The notes beneath the pieces are model-generated. The model worked only from the letters and a program-made list of their open reading frames with translations. It searched no databases and had not been told where the DNA came from. A program made the translations under genes and the position numbers. A stretch of 58,688 nt of DNA, taken from positions 1 through 58,688 of the forward strand of contig CALUMK010000015.1 of NCBI GenBank assembly GCA_944321735.1, given 5' to 3'. This DNA comes from an uncultured Bacteroidales bacterium (lineage in GTDB: Bacteria > Bacteroidota > Bacteroidia > Bacteroidales > P3). Shown piece after piece: positions 43,675 to 51,755 of the stretch. How positions within the stretch are numbered: the first letter of the stretch is position 1; the number at the start of each line of letters is the position of its first letter.

Positions 43675-44256
43675 CTAATCTTCCATGTAGCGGTCGCACA
43701 CGCCCGGCCAGTCAACTAATTTCCAGAAATCGGCAATGTAATCCGGACGGCGGTTCTGCTTGTCTAAATAATAGGCGTGTTCCCAGACATCGATGACCAA
43801 TAACGGCTCTTTCCCGTCCCGGATCGGGTTTCCGGCATTCGGCGTGGCGATGATTTCCAATCCGTCCTCACCTTCGGCCAGCCATACCCAGCCTGAGCCG
43901 AACAAGCCCGCTGCTGCCGCCGAGAAAGCTTTCTTGAAGTCCTCGAACGAACCCCATTTCCCGCAAATCGCTTCTAAGAGTTCTCCCGTTGGTTCGCCGC
44001 CCCCTTGCGGGCTGAGGCAGTTCCAATAGAAAGTATGGTTCCAGACCTGGGCCGCATTGTTGTACAGTCCGCCTTCGGCCTTTTCGATGATTTCTTCCAA
44101 ACCGGCATCGGCAAACGGCGTGCCTTCCTTGAGTTTGTTCAGATTGTCCACATACGCCTTGTGGTGCTTGCCGTAATGGAAAGAAAGCGTCTGAGCCGAA
44201 ATCATCGGTTCCAAGGCGTTTTCCGCATACGGCAGGGGAGGTAATTGAAAAGTCAT
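43675..44256 (-). CDS. sodB: Superoxide dismutase, Fe/Mn type
   Basis: 193 residues from the ATG at 44256; the open frame runs 81 codons upstream but the family begins at MTFQLPPLPYAENALEP. Metal ligands: His in LSFHYGKHHKAYV, His in NHTFYWNCLSP, and Asp/His in VIDVWEHAYYLD. GSGWVWLA is also typical. It protects an anaerobe from oxygen exposure. Fe is the likely metal, as in other Bacteroidales (cambialistic use is possible). First gene of sodB-aroK-EF-G. Confidence 0.95.
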   Translation of the reverse strand: MTFQLPPLPYAENALEPMISAQTLSFHYGKHHKAYVDNLNKLKEGTPFADAGLEEIIEKAEGGLYNNAAQVWNHTFYWNCLSPQGGGEPTGELLEAICGKWGSFEDFKKAFSAAAAGLFGSGWVWLAEGEDGLEIIATPNAGNPIRDGKEPLLVIDVWEHAYYLDKQNRRPDYIADFWKLVDWPGVCDRYMED

Positions 44257-44479
44257 ATCTGTAAAAGTTTTTGTTGTTTTCTTTCGGTCACGTTCCGTAA
44301 AGTTACAAATAAAAACGTCCGATTTGACGGTTCGTCCATTTTTTTTATGAATTTTTTGATGAGAGAGATTGGGAAGAGGCTTCAAAAGTTCGTTTTGGCG
44401 GATGAAAGTTGTCATGACTATGTTTTTCATTGGGTGTGGCCGGGTGTGTCGAGACCGCCCTTTCCGCGCAATAATGAAA

Positions 44480-44505
44480 AAGGCGGCACTTTGCAGCACC
44501 GCCTT
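44480..44505 (-). terminator. Terminator after kamA
   Basis: AAGGCGG at 44480-44486 pairs with CCGCCTT at 44499-44505; on the minus strand the stem ends in CCTTTTTC. It separates kamA from sodB. Confidence 0.7.
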
Positions 44506-44535
44506 CTATGGACAAGTTTGAATGATTCCGAATCT

Positions 44536-46368
44536 TTAATTTTCCGGGTTGACTGTCACCGGTTTGCTTTCATTGTGTTCCGGCAAGCCCGTTGAAACCG
44601 AATCCGCTACCGCGTTCTTTTTTTTGCGGTGAGGGAGCGCAGCCAAGACACCGGGAGGAATTATCTTCTTTTTGCGTCCCCGGCGTTTGGGTTCACTGCT
44701 TTCGATTTTTTTCTTTTTGGAGGGTTTGCGTCCGCGTCGTTTCGGTGCGGCGACTACTTCCATTTTCACGTCCGGTGTATTTTCGGATACGGATTTGCGT
44801 TTCCGGTATTTCAGGCTGTCTGTGGATATTGTGACATGCTGGATGGAAACGGGCGTTGTTTTGGCTTTCGGTTTGCGTCCCCGGCGTTTCGGGTCTGCTG
44901 TTTGAACTTCAACTGTAGCCGCCTTGGCTTTGCGCCCTCTGCGTTTGGGTTCGGTTACGCTTTCCTCCGTTTTTGCCGCTGTTGCCTTCGGCTTGCGTCC
45001 CCGGCGTTTTGGCTCGGTGGCAACCGCAGCGATGGCGGCCGCTTCTTCCATGCCGGCTTCTTCTATGGATTTTTTCCGACCACGGCCTTTCTTGGGGGCA
45101 GGCGCCGCCTGTTCCTTATGCCATTTTTCCGCTTTCTTGTAGCGTTCCAGCCCCATGGGTTCCAAAGAAATGGCCTGATGCGGCAAGCTCAGCAACTGGC
45201 TTACCCCTTCTGTCTTGAGGTTCTTGCGGTCGATGGCCAACGAGGCGCTGTTATCGTAATCGGTAGGTTCAGTATAAGTGGTGATTACCCCTTCAAAGTT
45301 CCGCAGGATAGCCTTTCCGCCACCCAAGGAAATCAGGTATTGCGGCATCACAGGAATCTTTCCGCCGCCACCGGGAGCGTCCACCACGAAAGTAGGAACG
45401 GCAAAACCCGAGACATGGCCGCGCAAGCCCTCGATAATCTCGATACCCTTGCTGACCGGCGTGCGGAAATGCTCCAGACCCATCGAAAGGTCGCACTGAT
45501 AAATATAATACGGACGGACCCGGATTTTCACCAAGCCGCATACCAAAGCCTTCATCGTGCTCACCGAGTCGTTGACCCCGCGGAGCAGCACGCTCTGGTT
45601 GCCCAAGGGGATACCCGCATTGGCCAGACGGGCGCAAGCCGCCGCGCTTTCCTCGGTGATTTCGTTAGGATGGTTGAAGTGCGTGTTGAGCCAGATCGGA
45701 TGGTATTTCTTGAGCATGTTGACTAATTCCGGCGTGATACGCTGTGGGCAAACCACCGGCACGCGGCTTCCGATACGGATCACTTCCACATGCTTGATAG
45801 CACGCAGACGCTTGATGATGTATTCCAGTTTGGCGTCCGATACCAACAGGGCATCGCCCCCTGAAAGCAATACGTCCCGCACTTGCGGTGTCTTTTCAAT
45901 GTATTCGATAGCCTTTTCGATCCGATCCTTGGGACTGGCGCAGTCATGTTGGCCGGCAAAACGGCGACGAGTGCAATGACGGCAGTACATGGAGCATTGG
46001 TCGGTAATCAGCATCAGCACGCGATCCGGATAACGGTGCGTCAGGCCCGGAGTGGGCGAGTCCACATCCTCGTGCAGGGGATCCAGCAAATCGGCATCCG
46101 ACACATGGGTCTCGGCTGCCGTGGGAATCGCCTGCTTGCGGACAGGGTCGTTGGGATCCTTGGGGTCGATCAAGCTCAAGTAATAGGGCGTGATAGCCAT
46201 ACGCAAGGTCTCCAAGGTCTTTTTGATGCCTGCTTCTTCGTTCTTAGTCAGTTTTATGTACTTTTTGAGGTCTTCCAGCGTTTCGATGCGATTCTTGACC
46301 TGCCACTTCCAATCGTTCCACTGAGCGTCGGTAACTTTCGGAAACAACTCTTTTCTTCTGCTTTTCAT
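44536..46368 (-). CDS. kamA: Lysine 2,3-aminomutase with an AT-hook-like C-terminal tail
   Basis: 610 residues; a normal KamA has about 416. Residues 1-416 keep every key position of the Clostridium subterminale enzyme at the same number: radical SAM cysteines C125, C129 and C132, substrate-binding D293 and D330, and PLP lysine K337. It converts L-lysine to L-beta-lysine using SAM and PLP, the first step of lysine fermentation. Residues 420-610 form a Lys/Arg/Pro-rich, probably disordered tail with PKRRGRK at 453, 474, 493, 542 and 560 and a GRGRKK at 428. These resemble AT-hooks (core RGR-P/K). The reading frame continues without a break and codon use looks alike, so this is not an assembly join. 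Role of the tail unknown. Confidence 0.93.
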   Translation of the reverse strand: MKSRRKELFPKVTDAQWNDWKWQVKNRIETLEDLKKYIKLTKNEEAGIKKTLETLRMAITPYYLSLIDPKDPNDPVRKQAIPTAAETHVSDADLLDPLHEDVDSPTPGLTHRYPDRVLMLITDQCSMYCRHCTRRRFAGQHDCASPKDRIEKAIEYIEKTPQVRDVLLSGGDALLVSDAKLEYIIKRLRAIKHVEVIRIGSRVPVVCPQRITPELVNMLKKYHPIWLNTHFNHPNEITEESAAACARLANAGIPLGNQSVLLRGVNDSVSTMKALVCGLVKIRVRPYYIYQCDLSMGLEHFRTPVSKGIEIIEGLRGHVSGFAVPTFVVDAPGGGGKIPVMPQYLISLGGGKAILRNFEGVITTYTEPTDYDNSASLAIDRKNLKTEGVSQLLSLPHQAISLEPMGLERYKKAEKWHKEQAAPAPKKGRGRKKSIEEAGMEEAAAIAAVATEPKRRGRKPKATAAKTEESVTEPKRRGRKAKAATVEVQTADPKRRGRKPKAKTTPVSIQHVTISTDSLKYRKRKSVSENTPDVKMEVVAAPKRRGRKPSKKKKIESSEPKRRGRKKKIIPPGVLAALPHRKKKNAVADSVSTGLPEHNESKPVTVNPEN

Positions 46369-46452
46369 TTTACACTAGTCTATGTCCGGAGAATATGAAA
46401 GAAGTAAATGTGCCAAATTGCAATTAAATCGAGCAATTTCAGACATTCTTTT

Positions 46453-46576
46453 AGGCGTTTCAGAACGGGTGAGACGCGAGGCGCGAGCCGTAGGCCGGGG
46501 AGGGAGCGTACTTTTAGGTACGTGACCGACCCGGCCAAGGCTCGCAACAAAGCGGATGGCCCGTTATCAAACGCCT
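46453..46576 (-). repeat. Structured palindromic element, copy B (after kdd)
   Basis: 124 bp; arms AGGCGTTT-n3-AACGGG on both sides in inverse. It begins inside the TAG stop of kdd. Middle helix GCCGGG/CCCGGC, flanking helix CGAGCC/GGCTCG, apical hairpin CGTAC-CTAAAA-GTACG. Confidence 0.85.
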
Positions 46577-47618
46577 ATGCGTAGAGTTCAGTAAAAATAT
46601 CCCTCAAAGCCTTGCACTCCCGCAGCTCCTGCAACGTGATTTCAGCATGGCCCTTGGTATAGCCGTTGCCCACGATCATCGTCACATCCTTGCCCACGCC
46701 TTCAGCGCCCAAAGCAGCTTTGGTGAAGGAAGTAGCCATCGAGAAGAAGTAAACCAGACCGTCGTCCTTGGTGCAGAGGATGCTGGTCATTTCCGTGTTT
46801 TCAATGTTCACATTGTTGATGCAGATGTCGCAAAGCTCGCCCTTGGTCAGTTCCATGATTTTTTCGTAAACCGGAACCGGCTGGGTCGCATCGGCGGAGA
46901 ACACATAGTCGCAGAAGCCGAGCTTTTGCAGACGTTCGGTGCTCTTCTGGCTGTGGCACAGACCGATTACCTTGCCCGTGACCCCGGCGCGTTTCTTGGC
47001 TTCGTAGCAGCAGAGCATACCGCTCTTTCCGCCCGCACCGATAATCAGCACGGTATCGCCCGGTTTCACCAATTTGGCCGTCTGGGCAGGCGCACCGGCC
47101 ACATCCAAAGCCGACAAAGCCAGGTTTTCCGGAAGGTCGGAAGGAATCTTGGCATAGATGCCGCTTTCAAACAGGATCGCCTTGCCGTCGATGTCCACTT
47201 GGTCGATATCGGCGCGGATATCCTTGATCTTGTCAATCCGCAGCGGAGTCAGCGAAAGCGAAACCAGCGTGGCAATCTTGTCGCCTTCCTTCAAGTCGAT
47301 CTTATCCTTCAGCGCGTCGCCGATTTTTTCAACCGTACCCAGGAGCATACCGCCCGAGCCCGTCACCGGATTGCGGTGCTTGCCCTGCTTGGCCACGATA
47401 TCCAGCATGATTTCAGCGATTTTAGCCTTGTCGCCGCCAGCCTGCTGTTCAATTTGCGTAAAGCTGGCCGAGTCGATATTCAAGGTCTGCACGTCAATCA
47501 GGATTTCATTGTCGTACAGGACATCCATGTTGTTGTCCAGTTTGTCAGCGGGCTGAGGAAGCACGCCTTTGGGAGAAATTACACGGTGTGTACCGTATTT
47601 GTTGCCTTTAGGTTGCAT
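46575..47618 (-). CDS. kdd: L-erythro-3,5-diaminohexanoate dehydrogenase
   Basis: 347 residues. N-terminal domain typical of the Kdd family (KYGTHRVISPKGVLPQPA), then a Rossmann fold with VLIIGAGGKSGMLCCYEA and later CHSQKSTERLQKLGF. It oxidises 3,5-diaminohexanoate to 3-keto-5-aminohexanoate with NAD+ and releases ammonia. Lies upstream of kamA in the same direction, with repeat copy B between. Family known from Fusobacterium, Porphyromonas and Cloacimonas. Confidence 0.92.
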   Translation of the reverse strand: MQPKGNKYGTHRVISPKGVLPQPADKLDNNMDVLYDNEILIDVQTLNIDSASFTQIEQQAGGDKAKIAEIMLDIVAKQGKHRNPVTGSGGMLLGTVEKIGDALKDKIDLKEGDKIATLVSLSLTPLRIDKIKDIRADIDQVDIDGKAILFESGIYAKIPSDLPENLALSALDVAGAPAQTAKLVKPGDTVLIIGAGGKSGMLCCYEAKKRAGVTGKVIGLCHSQKSTERLQKLGFCDYVFSADATQPVPVYEKIMELTKGELCDICINNVNIENTEMTSILCTKDDGLVYFFSMATSFTKAALGAEGVGKDVTMIVGNGYTKGHAEITLQELRECKALRDIFTELYA

Positions 47619-47837
47619 TGTTTTATTTTGGTTTAATTGTTATTAAAAATTAAATTTTATTTTTTGCCGAACCCATCGGGAGAAGCGCGCCGCAGTTCCT
47701 CATCGGGATCTTCACGACCCCTTGTCCGAACCCCGTCCGCTCCATCGAGCCGCTCTTGCATCCCTCCTCGAAAAACCGATGCTTTCACATTTGTCTTTCG
47801 GACCCTCGGTTCGTCCCTTTTCAGGTTCGGTTTATCG

Positions 47838-47866
47838 GCGTGTCAGAATGGGCAAGCTGCAAGGCC
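47838..47866. repeat. Fragment of the palindromic element (copy F)
   Basis: GTGTCAGAATGGGCAAGCTGCAAGG in pieces: GTGTCAGAATGGGCAA and GCAAGGC match the outer end of copy A. The rest of the element is absent. It lies 30 bp from the full copy C. Confidence 0.55.
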
Positions 47867-47897
47867 GCTATTTGGGTTCGATGTTTGGTTTTATTGT

Positions 47898-48024
47898 GTT
47901 GATGCGATAGAATGGGTGAGATACGAGGCGTCGAACCGCCGACCAGGGAGGGAGTGTACTTGTGTACATGACCGACCTGGTCAAGGTTCGCAACGAAGTG
48001 GATTGCCCATTCTATCGCATCAAC
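47898..48024 (-). repeat. Structured palindromic element, copy C (after kce)
   Basis: 127 bp; perfect 19-bp arms GTTGATGCGATAGAATGGG. It abuts the TAA stop of kce. Middle helix GACCAGG/CCTGGTC, flanking helix GAACC/GGTTC, apical hairpin TGTAC-ACAA-GTACA. It lies in the 406-bp gap between kce and kdd; nothing coding was found in the remainder (47619-47897). Confidence 0.85.
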
Positions 48025-48855
48025 TTAGTGTTTGCGGGTCGGCAAAGACAGGATTTCCCTCGCCTCCGCCGAAGTAGCCACCCCGCGTCCCAGTTCCTGG
48101 GCCATGCGGACCACTTTAGCTACCATTTCGCCGTTGCTCTTGGCCAGCACGCCCTTTTCCAGGTAGAGGTTGTCCTCGAAGCCTACGCGGACGTTCCCGC
48201 CCATCACGATAGCGGCGGCAGCCAGCTGGAATGCGTGGCGGCCGATACCGGTAGCCGTCCAGGTGGAACCCGCCGGGATGTTGTTGACCAGCCAGCAGAG
48301 GTTCGGCACCGTAGCCGGCGTGCAACCCGGAACGCCTAACACAAAGTTGAACTGCATCGGGGCGCCCGGAACGAGGCCCTTCTTGGCCATCGTCAGAATC
48401 GTGTCCAAATGGCCCATTTCAAAGCATTCGTATTCCGGCTTGATGTTGTTTTCCAGCATCCGTTTGCCGAAGGCACGCATGATAGGCATCGTGTTCTCGA
48501 ACACATCATCCCCGAAATTGCAAGTCCCGCAGTCGAGCGTGGCCATTTCCGGGAACAGTTCGGTCGGCTGCAAACGTTCTTCGGCCGTCATGCCTACCGC
48601 CCCGCCGGTGGACGGGATCAGAATCACGTCCGGGCAAGCCTGGTAAATGGCATCGATGCACTCCTTGAAGCGAGCCTTGCTCTGGGTCGGAGTCCCATCG
48701 TCTTCCCGCACATGCAGATGCACGATGGCCGCTCCGGCATCCACCGCCGATTTGGCTTCGCGAACGATTTCTTCCACGGTATAAGGAACGGCGGGATTCT
48801 GTTCCTTGGTCACTTCCGCGCCGCAGATGGCCGCTGTGATTATCAGTTTGTCCAT
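48025..48855 (-). CDS. kce: 3-keto-5-aminohexanoate cleavage enzyme
   Basis: 276 residues, full length. BKACE (DUF849) fold: zinc-binding His pair in AIVHLHVREDDG, with LIPSTGGAVGMTAEER, MATLDCGTCNFG, MQFNFVLGVPG and NVRVGFEDNLYL (the Glu ligand). It joins 3-keto-5-aminohexanoate and acetyl-CoA to give acetoacetate and 3-aminobutyryl-CoA. One base separates it from kal, so the two are translated together. Confidence 0.94.
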   Translation of the reverse strand: MDKLIITAAICGAEVTKEQNPAVPYTVEEIVREAKSAVDAGAAIVHLHVREDDGTPTQSKARFKECIDAIYQACPDVILIPSTGGAVGMTAEERLQPTELFPEMATLDCGTCNFGDDVFENTMPIMRAFGKRMLENNIKPEYECFEMGHLDTILTMAKKGLVPGAPMQFNFVLGVPGCTPATVPNLCWLVNNIPAGSTWTATGIGRHAFQLAAAAIVMGGNVRVGFEDNLYLEKGVLAKSNGEMVAKVVRMAQELGRGVATSAEAREILSLPTRKH

Positions 48856-48856
48856 A

Positions 48857-49246
48857 TTACTTCCTCTGGCAGTTTTTGGGGGTTACACAAGTACCGGTAG
48901 CACGGCAAACCACAATCGGTTCTTCCAGTACATCGGCCGCCGAAGCGCTGATGTCGGTGCGCGGGGCGATAATCTTGCGGGCCTCGAACTTCATCTTGCG
49001 CGAAGTGTTGCCTTCCGAAACGATTTCGCCTGAAGCCTCGATATAATCTCCGGCATACACGGGAGCGATGAATTCAACCATGTCGTAAGCCTTGAAAAGG
49101 CCTTCGTCCCCGTCGCGCTGGATGAGGAGTTCGGTGGCTACGTCCCCGAAAAGCTGGAGCATCCGGGCCCCGTCCACCAGATTTCCGCCGTAATGGGCAT
49201 CATGGGCGCTCATTCTCAGACGGATTGTCGATTTGTAAGTTGCCAT
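48857..49246 (-). CDS. kal: 3-aminobutyryl-CoA ammonia-lyase
   Basis: 129 residues, a single hot-dog domain: [20 protein letters not shown] (helix start with the conserved His-Tyr-Gly-Gly), [16 protein letters not shown] and [10 protein letters not shown]. It removes ammonia from 3-aminobutyryl-CoA to give crotonyl-CoA. Sits between the CoA-transferase alpha gene and kce. Confidence 0.92.
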   Translation of the reverse strand: MATYKSTIRLRMSAHDAHYGGNLVDGARMLQLFGDVATELLIQRDGDEGLFKAYDMVEFIAPVYAGDYIEASGEIVSEGNTSRKMKFEARKIIAPRTDISASAADVLEEPIVVCRATGTCVTPKNCQRK

Positions 49247-49264
49247 TATTGTGCGTTTTTTTGG

Positions 49265-49909
49265 TTACTTGACAATGTATTTCACTAAAATAGACGGCGT
49301 GATCACGGCTTCCGGTTCAATCTGGCCCGGTTCCACCATCTCGTTGATTTCGGCAATCACCGTGTCGGCGGCCATGGCCATCATCGGGTTGAAGTTCTGT
49401 GATGTGCCACGGTAAACCAAATTGCCTTCGGTATCGCCCTTGCTGGCCCCAATCAAGGCAAAGTCGGCGTGCAGCGGCTTTTCCAGCAAGTAGTCCTTGC
49501 CGTCCACGTTCACCACCTGCTTGCCTTCGGCAATGACCGTTCCCAGGCCGGTAGCCGTCAATACGCCCCCCAAGCCCGCGCCGCCGCAGCGGATTCGTTC
49601 GGCCAAAGTGCCTTGCGGGCAGAATTCCACTTTCAATTCTCCCGCGTTCATCTGGTCTATCGTGTTCTGGTTGGTTCCGATATGCGAAACATAGAGCTTG
49701 GAAACCTGCTTGTTGGTGATAAGCTTGCCAACACCCCGGTCGGGATAGCCGGTGTCGTTGCAGATAAGGGTCAGGTTTTTCTTTCCAGATTGGGCTAAGG
49801 CATCGATGATGCGCAGCGGTGTCCCTACCGCCAAGAAACCGCCCACCATGATGGTATCCCCATCCTTGATCATATCCACGGCTTCTTGAACGCTAATGAA
49901 CTTGTTCAT
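49265..49909 (-). CDS. atoD: Acetoacetate CoA-transferase, alpha subunit
   Basis: 214 residues from the ATG at 49909; the frame extends 19 codons upstream without similarity. CoA-transferase I alpha signature: IKDGDTIMVGGFLAVGTPLR, NDTGYPDRGVGKL and FCPQGTLAERIRCGGAGLGG. It would move CoA between acetoacetate and butyrate or acetate in lysine fermentation. It is the first gene of the atoD-kal-kce set. The beta subunit (with the catalytic Glu) usually follows directly but is not in the window, so it must be encoded elsewhere if the enzyme works. Confidence 0.9.
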   Translation of the reverse strand: MNKFISVQEAVDMIKDGDTIMVGGFLAVGTPLRIIDALAQSGKKNLTLICNDTGYPDRGVGKLITNKQVSKLYVSHIGTNQNTIDQMNAGELKVEFCPQGTLAERIRCGGAGLGGVLTATGLGTVIAEGKQVVNVDGKDYLLEKPLHADFALIGASKGDTEGNLVYRGTSQNFNPMMAMAADTVIAEINEMVEPGQIEPEAVITPSILVKYIVK

Positions 49910-50058
49910 ATCTCTTGTGTTTTGTTTTGCGTTGTTTCTGGGGCGAAAACAGAATCTGTTTTGCATTGCTTTTGCGGAGGCTTAATGCCTTCCGTGAAGG
50001 CGATATTGTCATTTCGCAAACGGCAAATGTATGAAAAAGAGCTGAAAAAGGCAAGGAA

Positions 50059-51660
50059 TTACAGCAGGACAATTCTGTAAGGTCCTACTGCATGATATTC
50101 TTTCCCTTGCAAATACGTTTTCAGGGACTGTCTTTTCTCTATTTGTCTTTCGGGCAGAAGCAATACGGTGTTGTGTAGGTTTTCTATTTGGTTCACGGCA
50201 TCTTTCTGGTTGTCTAACTGGCGGATGTCCTCGCCGAGGAATACATCCGTGTTCTCGGAACGACGCAAGTAAATCGAATAGAAATGTTCCAGCCCCTTTT
50301 CTTCTTTGAGTTCAACGGCTTTCTCGCAGAGGTCCCGATAGCCGATCCAAGGATTAAGCGCCGGAATGGAAAAACCGCCTGCGAAAGCCCCGATTAAGAT
50401 GGAGAACCCAATGGTGTTCAATGCTTTCCGGAGATTGCGTTGTTTGATGGAAATAATCGCCAAGACTCCTGCTATGCTGAAGATGCCGGCGGCGATGTAG
50501 AAGAAAGGCTGTCCGAGGTAGGATAAGTCGCTGAAGAGGACGATGCCCACCAAGGCAGGCAATGCCAGGACCATGACACCGGCAGGGAACGCCACGGATG
50601 CCGCCAGCCAGCCGTTCCATGGAAATTTCCGGATCAATGCTGCTGTCAGGAACACGAAAAACGGAACGATAGGTGCCAGATATACACCTAATTTACCGCT
50701 TACCAAGGATAGCATGACAAAGGTTGTCCAGATGGTAGCGTTCCAGAAGTGTTCCGTATCGGAGGTGAGTCGGTGCTTGAACATGCCGACAGCTATTATG
50801 CCGACCAGCAACAGGCTGTAAGGAGCCAGGTTCGGCCAAATCTGAATCAGATAGAAATAGAATGGTTTTTTGTGATGGAAGGCATCCACCGCCCGGCCAG
50901 CCGTCTGGTGGAACAGGAGATTCTGCAAATAATCGGTATTGCGGTCTTCCAGATACACGCAGAGGAACCATGCGCCGCAAAGTACGACCACGGTCAGGAA
51001 CATCCTCCAATTCCAATAGTGGAAGAACGAACGGGCTTCGCGTTTGTAAAGCAGGAACACCAGAGGGCAAAGCAAGGGCATCAGGATGCCGACCGGGCCT
51101 TTGGTGAAGATGGCCAAGAAAGTGTACAGCCCGAACAGGAAACTCTGCGTTTTGAAGTTGCCTTCGCCCCGGAACATCTTGAAAAACGTATGCAATGCCA
51201 GTACGATGAACAGGGTCATCAAGGTGTCCATACGGGCAAAGACATTTAGCCCCAGGAAAAGCCCGCAGGTAATCAGCATCAATTGGGAAGTCAGAATCCA
51301 TCCCTTATCGGGCAGAGGACATTCTTTGACTAACCAGTTCCTCATCACCCGCATCGTGATCAAAGCCGGGATTAACGAGAACAGCGAGATGAACCACATG
51401 CAATGCTGCCCGAACAGAGCCTTGCCCAGCATGACGATCCAAAGGTACAACGGAGGCTTGTCGGCATAGACCACGCCGTTGTTGGTAAAGGTGAACCAGT
51501 CCCCGTTCAGGAGGGCCTCGTCGGCAATGCTCAGGTACCGCAGTTCGTTCGAAACCGAGAAGTCCCGCAGAATCATGATAGGCAGGAAGGCGATCAGAGC
51601 GAGCAGCGGCAGGTATTTCTCAATGCTGCGCATTAGCGGTCGGGAGGATTGTTGCATCAT
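50059..51660 (-). CDS. GT39/ArnT-like membrane glycosyltransferase
   Basis: 533 residues from the ATG at 51660 (an in-frame start at 51723 would add a very basic 21-residue lead). About eleven membrane helices. The first periplasmic loop has DEALLNGDWFTFTNNGVVYADKPPLY in pieces, where the Asp-Glu and the later ADKPPL motif are the catalytic loop features of PMT/ArnT enzymes. They move a sugar from a polyprenyl phosphate to lipid A or protein. The GT2 gene upstream would make the lipid-linked donor. Acceptor and sugar unknown. Confidence 0.85.
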   Translation of the reverse strand: MMQQSSRPLMRSIEKYLPLLALIAFLPIMILRDFSVSNELRYLSIADEALLNGDWFTFTNNGVVYADKPPLYLWIVMLGKALFGQHCMWFISLFSLIPALITMRVMRNWLVKECPLPDKGWILTSQLMLITCGLFLGLNVFARMDTLMTLFIVLALHTFFKMFRGEGNFKTQSFLFGLYTFLAIFTKGPVGILMPLLCPLVFLLYKREARSFFHYWNWRMFLTVVVLCGAWFLCVYLEDRNTDYLQNLLFHQTAGRAVDAFHHKKPFYFYLIQIWPNLAPYSLLLVGIIAVGMFKHRLTSDTEHFWNATIWTTFVMLSLVSGKLGVYLAPIVPFFVFLTAALIRKFPWNGWLAASVAFPAGVMVLALPALVGIVLFSDLSYLGQPFFYIAAGIFSIAGVLAIISIKQRNLRKALNTIGFSILIGAFAGGFSIPALNPWIGYRDLCEKAVELKEEKGLEHFYSIYLRRSENTDVFLGEDIRQLDNQKDAVNQIENLHNTVLLLPERQIEKRQSLKTYLQGKEYHAVGPYRIVLL

Positions 51661-51755
51661 GCGGTTGTTTTTTTTGAAGTGGCGGATTTCCCTTTTGAAA
51701 TGGCGGATTCTCCTTTTCGGCATATTTCCGGCCAGGGTGTTTATGCCAAAGGCAT

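Noticed and set aside
44536-45112. KamA tail as a separate overlapping gene or assembly error
   Set aside because: The frame is continuous from the catalytic domain with a single stop at the end and a terminator after it; no start codon with a good context marks a second gene.
47619-47897. Possible small gene between kdd and repeat copy C
   Set aside because: Frames here are short and Arg/Ser/Pro-rich with no start context; only a repeat fragment was found.
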